From Sphingobacterium multivorum (GTDB taxonomy: Bacteria; Bacteroidota; Bacteroidia; Sphingobacteriales; Sphingobacteriaceae), in assembly GCF_039511225.1 (NCBI RefSeq), contig NZ_CP154261.1:4278001-4342000 (forward strand): a stretch of DNA of 64,000 bases, in the 5' to 3' direction. The notes under the pieces are model-generated. The model was not told the origin of the DNA. It made no database searches and saw nothing but the letters and a program-made list of their open reading frames with translations. The position numbers and the translations under genes are program-made. Below are positions 9,313 to 19,184 of the stretch, piece after piece. The first letter of the stretch is position 1. Every line of letters starts with the position of its first letter.

Positions 9313-12300
9313 TTATTTCCAGATACGAAGTCTTTCAAATTCGCCATAGCCCAACTGGTTGTTACCGGCAATCTGGTAAAGGCCGACGCGCAGTCTTTTG
9401 CCGTTCAGATCGGGACGTAGAAACGGTGTTCCAGGCAGATCTTTCCAATCCACACCATCTATCGAGCAACGCAAAAAGAAATAACTACCGACCTTTTGGA
9501 CCTGAAGGTAAGGCAAAAAATTAAGGCCCGTTCCTGTATTCTCTTCCTGAAAAATCTGCGGACCGATGCTCCGCGAAAGGTTGCCTAGGTTCCATCCCGT
9601 CAAAATACAATTGCTGATGTAGGCATCCTTACGATCCATGCTTTGAATCATGACACCAGCTTCACTTGATGTACGTACTTTACGGCCCAGGCCTACCACA
9701 TCACTTACCTTAACCTCTAGCGTGAAATCGCCCTCCAGCTCTTTAAAAACAAACGGGGCTAGAAGATCTGCATCGCCCCATTTTGTATTTTTGGACTGGA
9801 TTTTCCAGGTTCCAGCTAGGTAGGAAAGCGCTGTCTGTGTACTATCGGTTTTTTCACTGTAGTGATAACCATCCCAGAAAGGAATTTCCTGATCCTTGGC
9901 TGAATAGCTTTCATCCTGTGCTGGCTGCACCAATTTCGGCTTTTGCGCCGAAATCGCTTCCACTACCGGTTTACTGACATGGCCAAAGGCATCCTTCGCA
10001 AGAACTTCGATAGATTTTCCGGGTCCGGATGATTTAAAAAGATGGTAAGACTGCTGCTTCCAGCCTGAGCTCTCACCATCAGAACGGAATAAATACCACA
10101 TTCCTGGCTTTTTCTCTACCTGTGCAAATACCTGATCGGCATTGATCAGGCGCGGCGGAGAAAGCACCTGCGGAACATACCCGTCCAGTCCCTTGGCTAG
10201 GCCCGCTTTCCACTGACTGAACTTCGCGTCTACCTCGTCCGATGTTACGGTACCAGCATAGGCGCGAAAGAAATGAAATGGATAAGCAAAGTCGATAGTA
10301 GGCTTATTTATCCGCAGCAGTTTGTCAGAAAACACGCGCTTTTCAATCTTCCCATTGCGATAAAAGCTCTTCTTTCCTTTATCATTGACAAGCACAGCAT
10401 GCTGCCAGGTAGCATCGTCATACCAATCAAAATCAAGTGTATAACGCTGTTGCTGAAGAATCTCCCTTAGCGCCGCACTTTCAAAAGCTTTACCTTTCAG
10501 TGCCAGTCTATTTCCCGCTACCATGACCACCGCATCGTCAACCGTCACTAAAGTATCCTTAGCTGTTCCCTGGTTCCGCAAGGTACTGAGCTTTCCGGGG
10601 TTTAAATCGTCAGTTTGCAGCGCAAAGAAATTCGATTTAGGTACTTTATTGGCCAACCTAACCACTTCCTCCTCATCCAAGCTCGTATTATATACCTGCA
10701 AACTGGATACATAGCCCGAAAAATGCTGGTCCAGTACATCCGAAGCTCCCAGGACAAAAACATCCCCGGGCTTGACAAACAGCATCCTATTTTCCCTGCG
10801 CTGCAGCTTTCCGTCCACATAAACAGACTCCTGATAGCCGTCAAAAGAAAATACAATATGATGCCACACATTTGAGTCCGGAACCGACGCATACCCCATA
10901 TCAGGCCAAGAGCCATGCGTGATGGCCCCACGTCCGGCATCAGTACCATAACCAAAAATCGCTTTACTGAGATCCTGCTGCCCCGACGACCAGGCAACCA
11001 GCTGTTCAAACCGCGCTATGTCCGGATTATTGACCCATAGTCCTATACTATAGGAGCCATTTGCAGCCAATGACTGCGGCACAGCGAATGTCGACCGCAG
11101 CGCAGTCCCACCATCAAAGAAGAATGCCTTTTTACCCTGATAATTTTTAACAGCCAGGGCCTGTTCCGTGCTGAATATGCCCCCGAGTAGCCCTTTATTC
11201 TGAATACTTTTTACGTATTGCCCTTCCTGGTAATTAGCCGCATCGATATGGATCAAATTACCCACTGCGACTTCCTGCACAGGCATCTTTTGTGCTGCAG
11301 ACCATAGCGTCTGTTGTGGAAGCTGTTGTGCATATACTTTCATGTTCCAAACAGCCCTTGGAAGTCCATTCAATTGCGTGTTGAAAATGGTTAATCTAAC
11401 ATATCTTGCCGAAGCTTTACCATGTTCCACAATAGGACTTGCCCAACGGTCGTTATCCAAACGATCTACAAAACTTTTCCAGGCAAGACCATCCACAGAA
11501 GTTTCAAGTCGGTATTGATAGGCATACGTTGGGTATTCAAACTGAATGGCTATGGTCTGTATATCCATTGGTTTACCCAGGTCAATAGCTACCCAGGCGG
11601 GTCCCTGATTATTTTTGGCCCGCCATAGCGTTCCATTGTTGTTGTCTACTAAAAAAGAAGGCCTAAATTCCGCATTGTACCAGGAAGAGGCCGTCACGGT
11701 TTTACCGAAAGCCAAATCTACCGGCTCTACCGCCGATGTAAGTAAATCCGGTACACCAGCATGTGTGGGCCGCACCGGCTCAATATCGCCGTCAGGCGTA
11801 AAGAACAGCTCGTCCATGGCAACCTGACGGTGGAAGCCACCCCCAGCGTGTGGATTGTTATGCCTGTGATAGACAATGAAATAACGATTATCCTGTTCAA
11901 GAATACTATGGTGTCCCGGACCGTGTATACTGCCATCCTCGTTTGTACTCAATATTGGATTGGTCGACGGGTATTCAAAAGGCCCCATTGGACCGGTTTT
12001 ACTTTTAACGTACTGAACACGATACGTACCATCTTCGCAATGCCCCGAGGAGTACATCAGGTAATAGATGCCCTTACGCTTAAACATATAGGGCGCCTCA
12101 AAAAAGTCCTTTGCCACCGTATTGGGGATCAATGCTGTCTTTTCGAACGTTTTCATATCCCTGTTGAATATCCCCACCCCACATCCATGATCGGGGTAGA
12201 TTCCCCAGGTTCCCCAAAATAGATAAATGCGGCCATCATCATCCCGAAAGGTTTGCCCGTCCAGAGTAATTACACCTGGAATCATATAATTAGGGATCAT

Positions 12301-12714
12301 CGATTTGCCTCCAGCTACCAAAGGTTCCCAGGGTCCCGTCGGGCTGTCGGCCACTGCACCAAAAATTTCTACAGGCTGACTATAATAGAGGTAATACCGT
12401 CCGTCGTATCCCTGCGTCATATCAGGCGCCCAGTACCAATGTGTATTGGGCCAGTTCATGGGTTGAATGGTCCAGTTCTTCAGATCCCGGGAGCTCCACA
12501 CCTGCGAAGGACCTGCGCCCCAACCGTTCCCATCCGTAGTCGCATAGATATAATATGTATCGGCAATTTTCTTAATGCTCGGGTCCGCAAAATATCCGGG
12601 CAGCAGTGGATTCAATACATTGGGCTGTTGGTACGGTTTCAACGGCTGAGCCACCAGCCTTGTAATCGACATAACCATTGCTGCCAAAATAACGAAAGAA
12701 AAATGATGTTTCAT
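9313..12714 (-). CDS. Multidomain GH43 glycoside hydrolase with F5/8C, LamG-like and DUF1349-like domains
   Basis: A secreted enzyme of about 1133 residues. Counted from the Met at 12714 it has a signal peptide (ends near RLVAQ), then a five-bladed GH43 catalytic domain (about 30-325) with FADPS (Asp44) as probable base and FFEAPY (Glu206) as probable acid. It also has a discoidin/F5-8C carbohydrate-binding domain (about 340-455), a concanavalin/LamG-like domain (about 480-690), a linker region, and a C-terminal beta-sandwich resembling DUF1349 (about 960-1133). GH43 enzymes act mainly on arabinose- or xylose-containing and some galactose-containing glycans; substrate cannot be fixed here. 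The frame extends to an upstream ATG at 12738, but MKHHFSF at 12714 gives a clean signal peptide. It is divergent from the DUF5695-like gene. Confidence 0.9.
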   Translation of the reverse strand: MKHHFSFVILAAMVMSITRLVAQPLKPYQQPNVLNPLLPGYFADPSIKKIADTYYIYATTDGNGWGAGPSQVWSSRDLKNWTIQPMNWPNTHWYWAPDMTQGYDGRYYLYYSQPVEIFGAVADSPTGPWEPLVAGGKSMIPNYMIPGVITLDGQTFRDDDGRIYLFWGTWGIYPDHGCGVGIFNRDMKTFEKTALIPNTVAKDFFEAPYMFKRKGIYYLMYSSGHCEDGTYRVQYVKSKTGPMGPFEYPSTNPILSTNEDGSIHGPGHHSILEQDNRYFIVYHRHNNPHAGGGFHRQVAMDELFFTPDGDIEPVRPTHAGVPDLLTSAVEPVDLAFGKTVTASSWYNAEFRPSFLVDNNNGTLWRAKNNQGPAWVAIDLGKPMDIQTIAIQFEYPTYAYQYRLETSVDGLAWKSFVDRLDNDRWASPIVEHGKASARYVRLTIFNTQLNGLPRAVWNMKVYAQQLPQQTLWSAAQKMPVQEVAVGNLIHIDAANYQEGQYVKSIQNKGLLGGIFSTEQALAVKNYQGKKAFFFDGGTALRSTFAVPQSLAANGSYSIGLWVNNPDIARFEQLVAWSSGQQDLSKAIFGYGTDAGRGAITHGSWPDMGYASVPDSNVWHHIVFSFDGYQESVYVDGKLQRRENRMLFVKPGDVFVLGASDVLDQHFSGYVSSLQVYNTSLDEEEVVRLANKVPKSNFFALQTDDLNPGKLSTLRNQGTAKDTLVTVDDAVVMVAGNRLALKGKAFESAALREILQQQRYTLDFDWYDDATWQHAVLVNDKGKKSFYRNGKIEKRVFSDKLLRINKPTIDFAYPFHFFRAYAGTVTSDEVDAKFSQWKAGLAKGLDGYVPQVLSPPRLINADQVFAQVEKKPGMWYLFRSDGESSGWKQQSYHLFKSSGPGKSIEVLAKDAFGHVSKPVVEAISAQKPKLVQPAQDESYSAKDQEIPFWDGYHYSEKTDSTQTALSYLAGTWKIQSKNTKWGDADLLAPFVFKELEGDFTLEVKVSDVVGLGRKVRTSSEAGVMIQSMDRKDAYISNCILTGWNLGNLSRSIGPQIFQEENTGTGLNFLPYLQVQKVGSYFFLRCSIDGVDWKDLPGTPFLRPDLNGKRLRVGLYQIAGNNQLGYGEFERLRIWK

Positions 12715-12723
12715 GATAACACA

Positions 12724-12758
12724 GAGTTTACAGTACATAAGAGTTTACAGGTACATAA
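12724..12758. repeat. Tandem duplication of a 17-18 base unit before the GH43 start
   Basis: Two adjacent copies of GAGTTTACAG(G)TACATAA lie at 12724-12740 and 12741-12758 on the plus strand, differing by one extra G. They occupy the mRNA leader just upstream of the GH43 start at 12714, and each copy contains an ATG on the minus strand. The first copy creates the alternative upstream ATG at 12738. Confidence 0.75.
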
Positions 12759-12986
12759 GAAACGATATTGCCATTTAACAGACTTTACAACAAATAAAAT
12801 CTACGATAAATGTCTATTTAACATTAAATTTATAACTTCAGTCATCGCATTACAAATTTTGAGGGCTAACTGGTTAAAAATGGGCTATTGAAGGTTAAAA
12901 TCTACCCATAAATACAGGGTACAATCCTTCATCTTTGTAAGAGCATTGACCTTAGCTGTCTTATAATGAGTATTAAAATATCTAAA

Positions 12987-15716
12987 ATGAATCTTAAAAA
13001 ATGCTATTGGATCCTATTTGCGCTTGTATGCACACAGTTGCCAAGCAGCGTATATAGCCAGCAGGATGAACACCCCGTATGGAAAGCAGTCAAAGCGCAG
13101 CAAGCCACTTTAGGCGTAGAAGAGGGCGCCAAAAGCTTCACCCTCAAAAACCTCAATGTAGCCATTCTCAATGCATCGCAGACGCTATCTTCTTTTCGTC
13201 CCAACGGAAGCGAAAAAGACTTTGACTATACACCTGTTGAACTCCTGCGCAAAAGAGACCGTAATCAATTTTTTCATATCGGTGACATCACGATCAGTTT
13301 GCGTCGTCAGGGCGACAGCTCCTGGAGCGCCTATTCTTCGGCTACAGCGCGTAAGCACGTGAAGGCGCTAAGTCCTACAAAAAATAACCTGGCAAGCGCA
13401 GATATTAGTCCTACGCTCAACAACATCCCCTTAAAGGTCATCCGCAACTGGCAAGATGACCATGGCGACCTGATCCTTAGCTTTGAGATTTCAAATCCAA
13501 CTGATTATACCATCGAAATTGGCGCGCTGGGCATCCCCCTTCCATTCAATAACAACATGGACTGGAAAAATCTCGATCAGGCGCATGCACAGAATGTATT
13601 TTTCGATCCCTATATCGGCCAAGATGCAGGGTATTTACAGGTCAACCGTCTACATGGCAATGGACCGAGTCTATTGGTATTGCCCTATAAAAATGCAGGC
13701 TTTGAAGCCTACAATCCGCTCAATACCGACCCGACTCCCCGAAGTATTACCTTTGAGGGATTTCATGAATGGCTGATCCACAGTAAGGCCCATGCCGAGA
13801 CTGACTGGAAAGGCGTAGAACAATGGAATACACCGACTTCTACCCTCCTGAAGCCACATGAATCAAAGACCTTTGCCTTAAAATTTGTCCTCGCACCAAG
13901 TATCCGGCAAATTGAATCGGAGTTACTGAAAAATAATCGGCCTGTTGCTGTTGGACTGCCCGGATATGTTGTCCCCATGGACAATCCCGCCAAACTTTTT
14001 GTTAAGCATAGCAAAGCGGTCAAAAATGTCAGTGTCTATCCTGAAGGTGCTTTAACCCTGACAAAAAAAGGAAGTACAGCACAGCACTGGACCGAATACG
14101 AAGTGAAGGGCAACCATTGGGGACGTGCGCGGCTTACCATCAACTACCGGGATGGCATTACACAGACGATACACTATAAAGTGATCAAATCTGAAAAAGA
14201 AGTCGTCCAAGATCTGGGCCATTTCCTCACTACCAGGCAGTGGTATGAAAACGATAAAGATCTTTTTGGCCGATCACCATCTGTTATATCCTACGACTAT
14301 GAAGAACAGCAGCCCATCACCCAAAATAAGAGTGCCTGGTTTGCGGGTCTAAGCGATGAAGCCGGTGCCGCAAGCTGGCTTGCCGCCTTGATGAAACAGG
14401 TACTACAGCCCGATCAGCAGGAAATAGCCAAATTGAAACGTTTTGTCAATGAGACGCTATATGGCCATATCCAGCATAAAGAAGGCGACAAGAAATATGG
14501 GGTTGTCAAAAGCCTATTTTATTATGAACCCGACTCGATGCCCGCAGGAACCTACCGTTCGGACATCAACTGGAAGACCTGGGCGGCCTGGCCAAAAAAA
14601 GAAGCCGATGACATTGGGCGCTCCTACAATTACCCACACGTGGCGGCAGCACACTGGGTGATGTACAGGCTTGCCCGCAACTATAACAATCTGGTCAACG
14701 AAGAAACCTGGGACAAGTACCTCGAACGGGCGTACCAGACCAGTATCGCCATGGTCGAAAAAGCGCCTTATTACGCGCAGTTCGGTCAAATGGAAGGCAG
14801 TATCTTCCTTATCATCCTCAATGACCTCAGAAAGGAAGGATTAACGACTATGGCCGATAAGCTTGAAGCCGCCATGCGTAAGCGAGCGGAGCATTGGAAA
14901 ACCCTCAATTATCCATTCGGAAGCGAGATGCCCTGGGACTCTACCGGTCAGGAAGAGGTATACCTCTGGTCACGCTTTTTTGGTTTCGATGAAAAGGCTC
15001 AAGTCACCCTAAATGCCATCATCGCCTACATGCCAACCGTTCCCCACTGGGGGTACAATGGCAGTGCGCGCCGTTATTGGGATTTTGTTTATGGTGGCAA
15101 ACTCTCCCGTATTGAGCGTCAGCTGCATCATTATGGTTCGGCCCTCAATGCCATTCCCGTCCTAACGGCCTACCGCGACCATCCAGACGATTTCTACCTG
15201 CTACGGATCGGACATGCCGGTATGATGGGCGCATTGGCCAATGTCACCCAAGACGGCTTTGGTCCTGGAGCATTCCACTCTTACCCGTCCACACTGGCCA
15301 ATGACGGCATCTCGGGTGATTATGGAACCGGTTTTTATGGTTATGCTGTTAATTCAGGTACCTATATTGTCGACCATCCCGAATTTGGCTGGCTGGCTTT
15401 CAGCGGTAAGCTAAAAACCGAAAAACAGCTGGTCTCGGTTGCCCTGACTACAGCTTCCAAAGGACGTGTCTTTCTGGCAAAAGAAAATCTTTGGTTGACC
15501 ACCGATGCCGGAGAAATTGCCGAATTACAGTACGATCAAAAAGACCGCAGCGTCACCCTGATCTTCAATACTGAGGCAAACCAATATAGCACGAATATGC
15601 TGCTCAATGTAAATCCCGAAAGCCATTATGAGGTGGAAGGAATAAACAAAGATCCATTGAATCGCTATGTAATACCCCCATCAATAAAAGCGGTAAAATT
15701 GAAAAAGCTGAAGTAG
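12987..15716 (+). CDS. Secreted DUF5695-like protein, probable six-hairpin glycosidase
   Basis: About 909 residues with a signal peptide ending at SVYSQQ. The frame opens at 12966, but the Met at 12987 (MNLKKCYW) gives a better signal peptide. The N-terminal half is beta-rich (about 30-400). The second half is helical with many aromatic and acidic residues (WFAGLSDEAGAASWLAAL, HWVMYRLARNYNNL, WDSTGQEEVYLWSRFFGFDE), the look of an (alpha/alpha)6 barrel. I recognise the overall pattern as DUF5695, a family I know only as uncharacterised and carbohydrate-linked. The catalytic residues are not identified. Divergent from the GH43 gene, so the two are probably co-regulated and act on the same polymer. 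A strong terminator follows at 15809. Confidence 0.75.
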   Translation: MNLKKCYWILFALVCTQLPSSVYSQQDEHPVWKAVKAQQATLGVEEGAKSFTLKNLNVAILNASQTLSSFRPNGSEKDFDYTPVELLRKRDRNQFFHIGDITISLRRQGDSSWSAYSSATARKHVKALSPTKNNLASADISPTLNNIPLKVIRNWQDDHGDLILSFEISNPTDYTIEIGALGIPLPFNNNMDWKNLDQAHAQNVFFDPYIGQDAGYLQVNRLHGNGPSLLVLPYKNAGFEAYNPLNTDPTPRSITFEGFHEWLIHSKAHAETDWKGVEQWNTPTSTLLKPHESKTFALKFVLAPSIRQIESELLKNNRPVAVGLPGYVVPMDNPAKLFVKHSKAVKNVSVYPEGALTLTKKGSTAQHWTEYEVKGNHWGRARLTINYRDGITQTIHYKVIKSEKEVVQDLGHFLTTRQWYENDKDLFGRSPSVISYDYEEQQPITQNKSAWFAGLSDEAGAASWLAALMKQVLQPDQQEIAKLKRFVNETLYGHIQHKEGDKKYGVVKSLFYYEPDSMPAGTYRSDINWKTWAAWPKKEADDIGRSYNYPHVAAAHWVMYRLARNYNNLVNEETWDKYLERAYQTSIAMVEKAPYYAQFGQMEGSIFLIILNDLRKEGLTTMADKLEAAMRKRAEHWKTLNYPFGSEMPWDSTGQEEVYLWSRFFGFDEKAQVTLNAIIAYMPTVPHWGYNGSARRYWDFVYGGKLSRIERQLHHYGSALNAIPVLTAYRDHPDDFYLLRIGHAGMMGALANVTQDGFGPGAFHSYPSTLANDGISGDYGTGFYGYAVNSGTYIVDHPEFGWLAFSGKLKTEKQLVSVALTTASKGRVFLAKENLWLTTDAGEIAELQYDQKDRSVTLIFNTEANQYSTNMLLNVNPESHYEVEGINKDPLNRYVIPPSIKAVKLKKLK

Positions 15717-15808
15717 AAAAGAATCCAGGCAATGGCCTACTCAAACATGGGCTATGTTTACGCTAGCATCCATGCTAGAAACAGAAGCGATCATAGATGC
15801 CAAAAAAA

Positions 15809-15835
15809 GCGGGCTTCCATTAAATGGAAGCCCGC
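15809..15835 (+). terminator. Rho-independent terminator after the DUF5695-like gene
   Basis: A perfect 12-base-pair stem (GCGGGCTTCCAT with its complement, 15809-15820 and 15824-15835) closes a three-base loop. An A-run precedes it and a T-rich stretch follows. It separates the DUF5695-like gene from the next SusC/SusD transcript. Confidence 0.85.
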
Positions 15836-15913
15836 CTTGATTTAATCGCAACTGCCAAACTCCATTGATCTAAAAATAATCTACTAATATTATAGACTTT
15901 ATTTATTATTTCC

Positions 15914-15921
15914 TATATTTG
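15914..15921 (+). promoter_or_regulatory. Consensus -7 element (TATATTTG) of the second SusC/SusD operon
   Basis: TATATTTG is a perfect match to the Bacteroidota -7 element TAnnTTTG. It lies after the terminator and 198 bases before the SusC start, and predicts a leader of about 190 bases that contains a 15-codon ORF and a small hairpin. I see no good -33 TTTG at the expected distance. Confidence 0.55.
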
Positions 15922-15968
15922 ACTATTACATTCAATCAACTAAACTTTTTTAACATTTAAGATCCTTT

Positions 15969-16016
15969 ATGAAAAATCAACAATTCAACATCCTATCCAT
16001 GCGAATGCGTCGCTAA
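15969..16016 (+). CDS. Candidate leader peptide upstream of SusC (15 aa)
   Basis: A 15-codon frame in the long leader of the SusC gene reads MKNQQFNILSMRMRR and ends TAA. It begins 48 bases after a consensus -7 element. A hairpin (CTACAG at 16024-16029 with CTGTAG at 16037-16042) begins seven bases after its stop. The Met/Arg-rich end, M-R-M-R-R, placed just before a hairpin is what a translation-coupled attenuator would look like. No T-run follows the hairpin, so a classic terminator is not evident. Function is inference only. Confidence 0.45.
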   Translation: MKNQQFNILSMRMRR

Positions 16017-16118
16017 CAAAAAGCTACAGTGTTCTGCTGTAGAAACATTCCCTAGAAATCCTGCAAGTAATCAATTGGCGTTGGCACTTGTTTAATTTTA
16101 ACTATTAATCCAAATCCT

Positions 16119-19100
16119 ATGAAAAACATTGGAGTACGGCTGTATTCTATCTATTTTCTATTGTTCTTTTTTTGGGTACACCCCACTTATTCACAGAACA
16201 AACCCAAACCTATCGTAAACGCAACCCTTGAGGGCCATATCATTGACGCTTCTACCAAACAGCCTATAGAAGATGTCACTGTGCAATTGGACGCTGTTAC
16301 CCATGCTGTGAGAACCGACCGGGAGGGTAAATTTCAATTTGTTACTGGACAGAAGCTCCCTTTTAAGGTCAAGCTAACGCATCTCAACTACAAGTCGCTA
16401 GCCCTTGTTATCGACAAAAGCCCCATTGTTATTGAGCTTAGCCCAGCAAGTAAAGACCTGGAAGAAGTCGTGGTAACCGGTGTTGCTCAAGGTACAAGCC
16501 GCAAAAAACTATCCTTCGCATTGACCAAAGTAGACCAGGAACTGATCGGCACCGTTCCTGCTCTTGATGCCTCCACGAGCTTACGCGGAAAAGTCGCCGG
16601 CCTTCGTATCGACCAGTCGGGGGGCAATGCCGGGGCATCGGTATATCTCCGTGGGTCAAAGTCCGTGACCGGAGAAATAGAACCTTTGATCGTGGTGGAT
16701 GGCTTCGTCACTGCCCTCCGTCTTTCAGATTTTAATCCCAACGACATAGAGAGCATTGAAGTTGTCAAGGGAGCTGCAGCTTCGGCCTTATATGGAACCC
16801 GCGGCGAGGGCGGAGTCATTCAGGTATTGACCAAAAATGGCAAAAAGGAGGGGAAACTGAATATCGCCCTTGACAACGAACTTGGTTATTCGAGTCTGTT
16901 ATTACTTCCTCCCCTATCCTATCAGCATCATTTCAAGGTCAACCCAGATGGATCTTTCCTATTGGTCAATGGTGCCCGGGTGATCGACTACAAGGAAAAT
17001 GGTTTTTCGGTCAATCTGCATCCCTATAAAGACTATGTGGACAATACCAAAAATCTATTGGGTCGGACCAGCTATTTTACAAATTCCATATCTGCGGCAG
17101 CAAGTGGTGAAAAATATAACATCTATTTATCTGCGCAAAACCAACACAAAGGCGGTGTTTCACCAGTCGTCGATGCAGACAAAAGACAGAACATCCTGTT
17201 CAATCTTGGTTACCGGGTTTCACCCAAGATTACAGCCGATCTAACCACGCAGTACAGCTTCTTCAATACACCTTCGAGTGCCGTATCCAGCCGTTCGGAT
17301 GGATTGCTTTATTCGACGTTACTTGTCGAACCTTTTATCGATCTCAGCGAAAAGAATGAATCAGGAAAATATGTCTACCTTCCCAAAGGCAGTAATCTTT
17401 CTGGCCAGCAGTGGACGAATCCTTTCTATCGACTGAGCAATGAGGAATACGCCTATCAGACCGAGAACCTGCTCTTGGGCGGAAAACTAAAATATGCAAT
17501 TACCGAACACCTGAGTGCCGAAGGTGCTCTTTCCCTACAGACAAAACAATATAACACCGAGGAATACTATCCTAAAGGTTATCAGACCATTGTCCCGGAT
17601 GTTAGTCTGAACAATGGAAACTATGCTTTAAGAACCTCCAAAAGCACCAGTAAAAATGGTCAGCTCCAATTAAATTACAATCGTAGAACGGAAAAGCTGG
17701 ATTGGGGGCTTACCGCCAAATATGTGTATGAATTTGCATCACAGACAGGCTTCAATGCTTCCGGGCGAAATCTGACTGCCCCAGTCAAAAGCTTGGATGT
17801 AACTGAACCGAGCACGAGGGTCATTTCATCCAATTGGGAAAAAACAGTTAACCATGGCTATTTCCTCAACGCGAAGTTTGCCTGGGCAGATAAGTTATTT
17901 GTCGACGCCCTTGGCCGGCTCGATCAGAGTTCACGGTTTGGCCGCGATGTGGGTACAGCCTTTTTCCCCCGCATTTCTGCCGCCTACCGTTTGACACAGG
18001 ATATCAAGCTCGATCCGCTGACAGAGTTTAAGCTGCGAGTTGCATATGGAAAAGCGGGAAGCCTTCCTCCTTTTGGAGCCAAAGACAGCCGGGTCAGCAT
18101 CACCAATACAGGGGGTGTCAGCTATACACAAAATGATAATACCGACCTGAAGCGGGCAGTTACCGCGGAAACGGAACTTGGTTTTGATGCCGTTTTATTT
18201 AAGCGACTTAATGTGCAGTTCAACTACGCTTTTTCCAATAGTACCAACGATTTTATATCTGTCCCAGCCTTTACACCAATTTCGGGCTCAGCAAGCATCT
18301 ACGACAATCTGGGCGCTGTAAAATCAAATTCACTCGAACTGGAGATCAATGGAAAAGTGCTCGAGCATAAAAAATTTAGTTGGTCATCGGGCCTTACTTT
18401 CAGCCGTGTCCGTAGCCGGATTACATCACTGGGCGATGTTCCCGAATTTACATACAACGGTTACCGCAAAGCTGTCGGCGCCAGTACCACAGCAATCTAT
18501 GGATACAGTATCCACTCGGATCTCGCGCAACTGCAAACCAATGCCGACGGATTTGTCATCAATGCCGGTAACGGTACAAAACGGATTGAAGATTATGTGG
18601 TGAATGACTTTGGTGTTGTCGTCGAAAAAGCAGCTTTGGGTACGGCAAATGAAGCTCCCGTATTTTATGTCAATGCCGCAACGGGTAATGCCAAAATTAT
18701 CGGCGATGCGAATCCAGATTTTTTACTGGGCTTTACCAATACCTTTAATTACGGGCGTTTTTCACTTTACAGCGTGCTGGACTGGCAGCAAGGAGGACAG
18801 AAATTCAATGAAACTGCACAATACCTGACCTATGTGTATCGCTCAGAATTTTCTGACCGAAGTGCGGCCGCCGGCAAACCGCTAAACTTTACCACGCAGG
18901 TATTCAACGCTTCCCAAGTGACAGATTATTGGATCGAAAAAACCACCTATTTGGCCCTTCGCGAGCTCTCGTTATCCTATAAACTTCCTACAGAAAAACT
19001 AGGCCTTTCCAAGGTTCTGAAAAATGCCAATTTATCCCTTATCGGTAGAAACCTGTTTATCTGGACAAACTACAAGGGCGTTAATGTAGATGGAATCGGA

Positions 19101-19163
19101 CAGGATGGATTCAATTACCCTTCCTACCGTATTATATCCGGCAAGTTAACCTTCAATTTTTAA
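16119..19163 (+). CDS. SusC/RagA-family TonB-dependent outer membrane transporter
   Basis: Outer-membrane importer, 1014 residues. It has a signal peptide ending at YSQNK, a CarboxypepD_reg-like domain (about 35-110), LEEVVVTGVAQG as TonB-box region (about 115-127), a plug with LIVVDGF and ALYGTRGEGGVIQVLTKNG, and a beta-barrel ending KLTFNF. The plug motif varies slightly from the commoner form with SRGANG. It forms an operon with the SusD gene 21 bases downstream. There is no CAZyme gene on this transcript, so the ligand may not be a glycan. The long leader with a short ORF suggests post-initiation control. Confidence 0.94.
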   Translation: MKNIGVRLYSIYFLLFFFWVHPTYSQNKPKPIVNATLEGHIIDASTKQPIEDVTVQLDAVTHAVRTDREGKFQFVTGQKLPFKVKLTHLNYKSLALVIDKSPIVIELSPASKDLEEVVVTGVAQGTSRKKLSFALTKVDQELIGTVPALDASTSLRGKVAGLRIDQSGGNAGASVYLRGSKSVTGEIEPLIVVDGFVTALRLSDFNPNDIESIEVVKGAAASALYGTRGEGGVIQVLTKNGKKEGKLNIALDNELGYSSLLLLPPLSYQHHFKVNPDGSFLLVNGARVIDYKENGFSVNLHPYKDYVDNTKNLLGRTSYFTNSISAAASGEKYNIYLSAQNQHKGGVSPVVDADKRQNILFNLGYRVSPKITADLTTQYSFFNTPSSAVSSRSDGLLYSTLLVEPFIDLSEKNESGKYVYLPKGSNLSGQQWTNPFYRLSNEEYAYQTENLLLGGKLKYAITEHLSAEGALSLQTKQYNTEEYYPKGYQTIVPDVSLNNGNYALRTSKSTSKNGQLQLNYNRRTEKLDWGLTAKYVYEFASQTGFNASGRNLTAPVKSLDVTEPSTRVISSNWEKTVNHGYFLNAKFAWADKLFVDALGRLDQSSRFGRDVGTAFFPRISAAYRLTQDIKLDPLTEFKLRVAYGKAGSLPPFGAKDSRVSITNTGGVSYTQNDNTDLKRAVTAETELGFDAVLFKRLNVQFNYAFSNSTNDFISVPAFTPISGSASIYDNLGAVKSNSLELEINGKVLEHKKFSWSSGLTFSRVRSRITSLGDVPEFTYNGYRKAVGASTTAIYGYSIHSDLAQLQTNADGFVINAGNGTKRIEDYVVNDFGVVVEKAALGTANEAPVFYVNAATGNAKIIGDANPDFLLGFTNTFNYGRFSLYSVLDWQQGGQKFNETAQYLTYVYRSEFSDRSAAAGKPLNFTTQVFNASQVTDYWIEKTTYLALRELSLSYKLPTEKLGLSKVLKNANLSLIGRNLFIWTNYKGVNVDGIGQDGFNYPSYRIISGKLTFNF

Positions 19164-19184
19164 CCTAATCAGACAAAGCAAAAC

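Noticed and set aside
12253..12891. 212-codon plus-strand frame
   Set aside because: Antisense to the GH43 gene start and rich in Arg, His and Cys, as shadow frames of a coding strand usually are.
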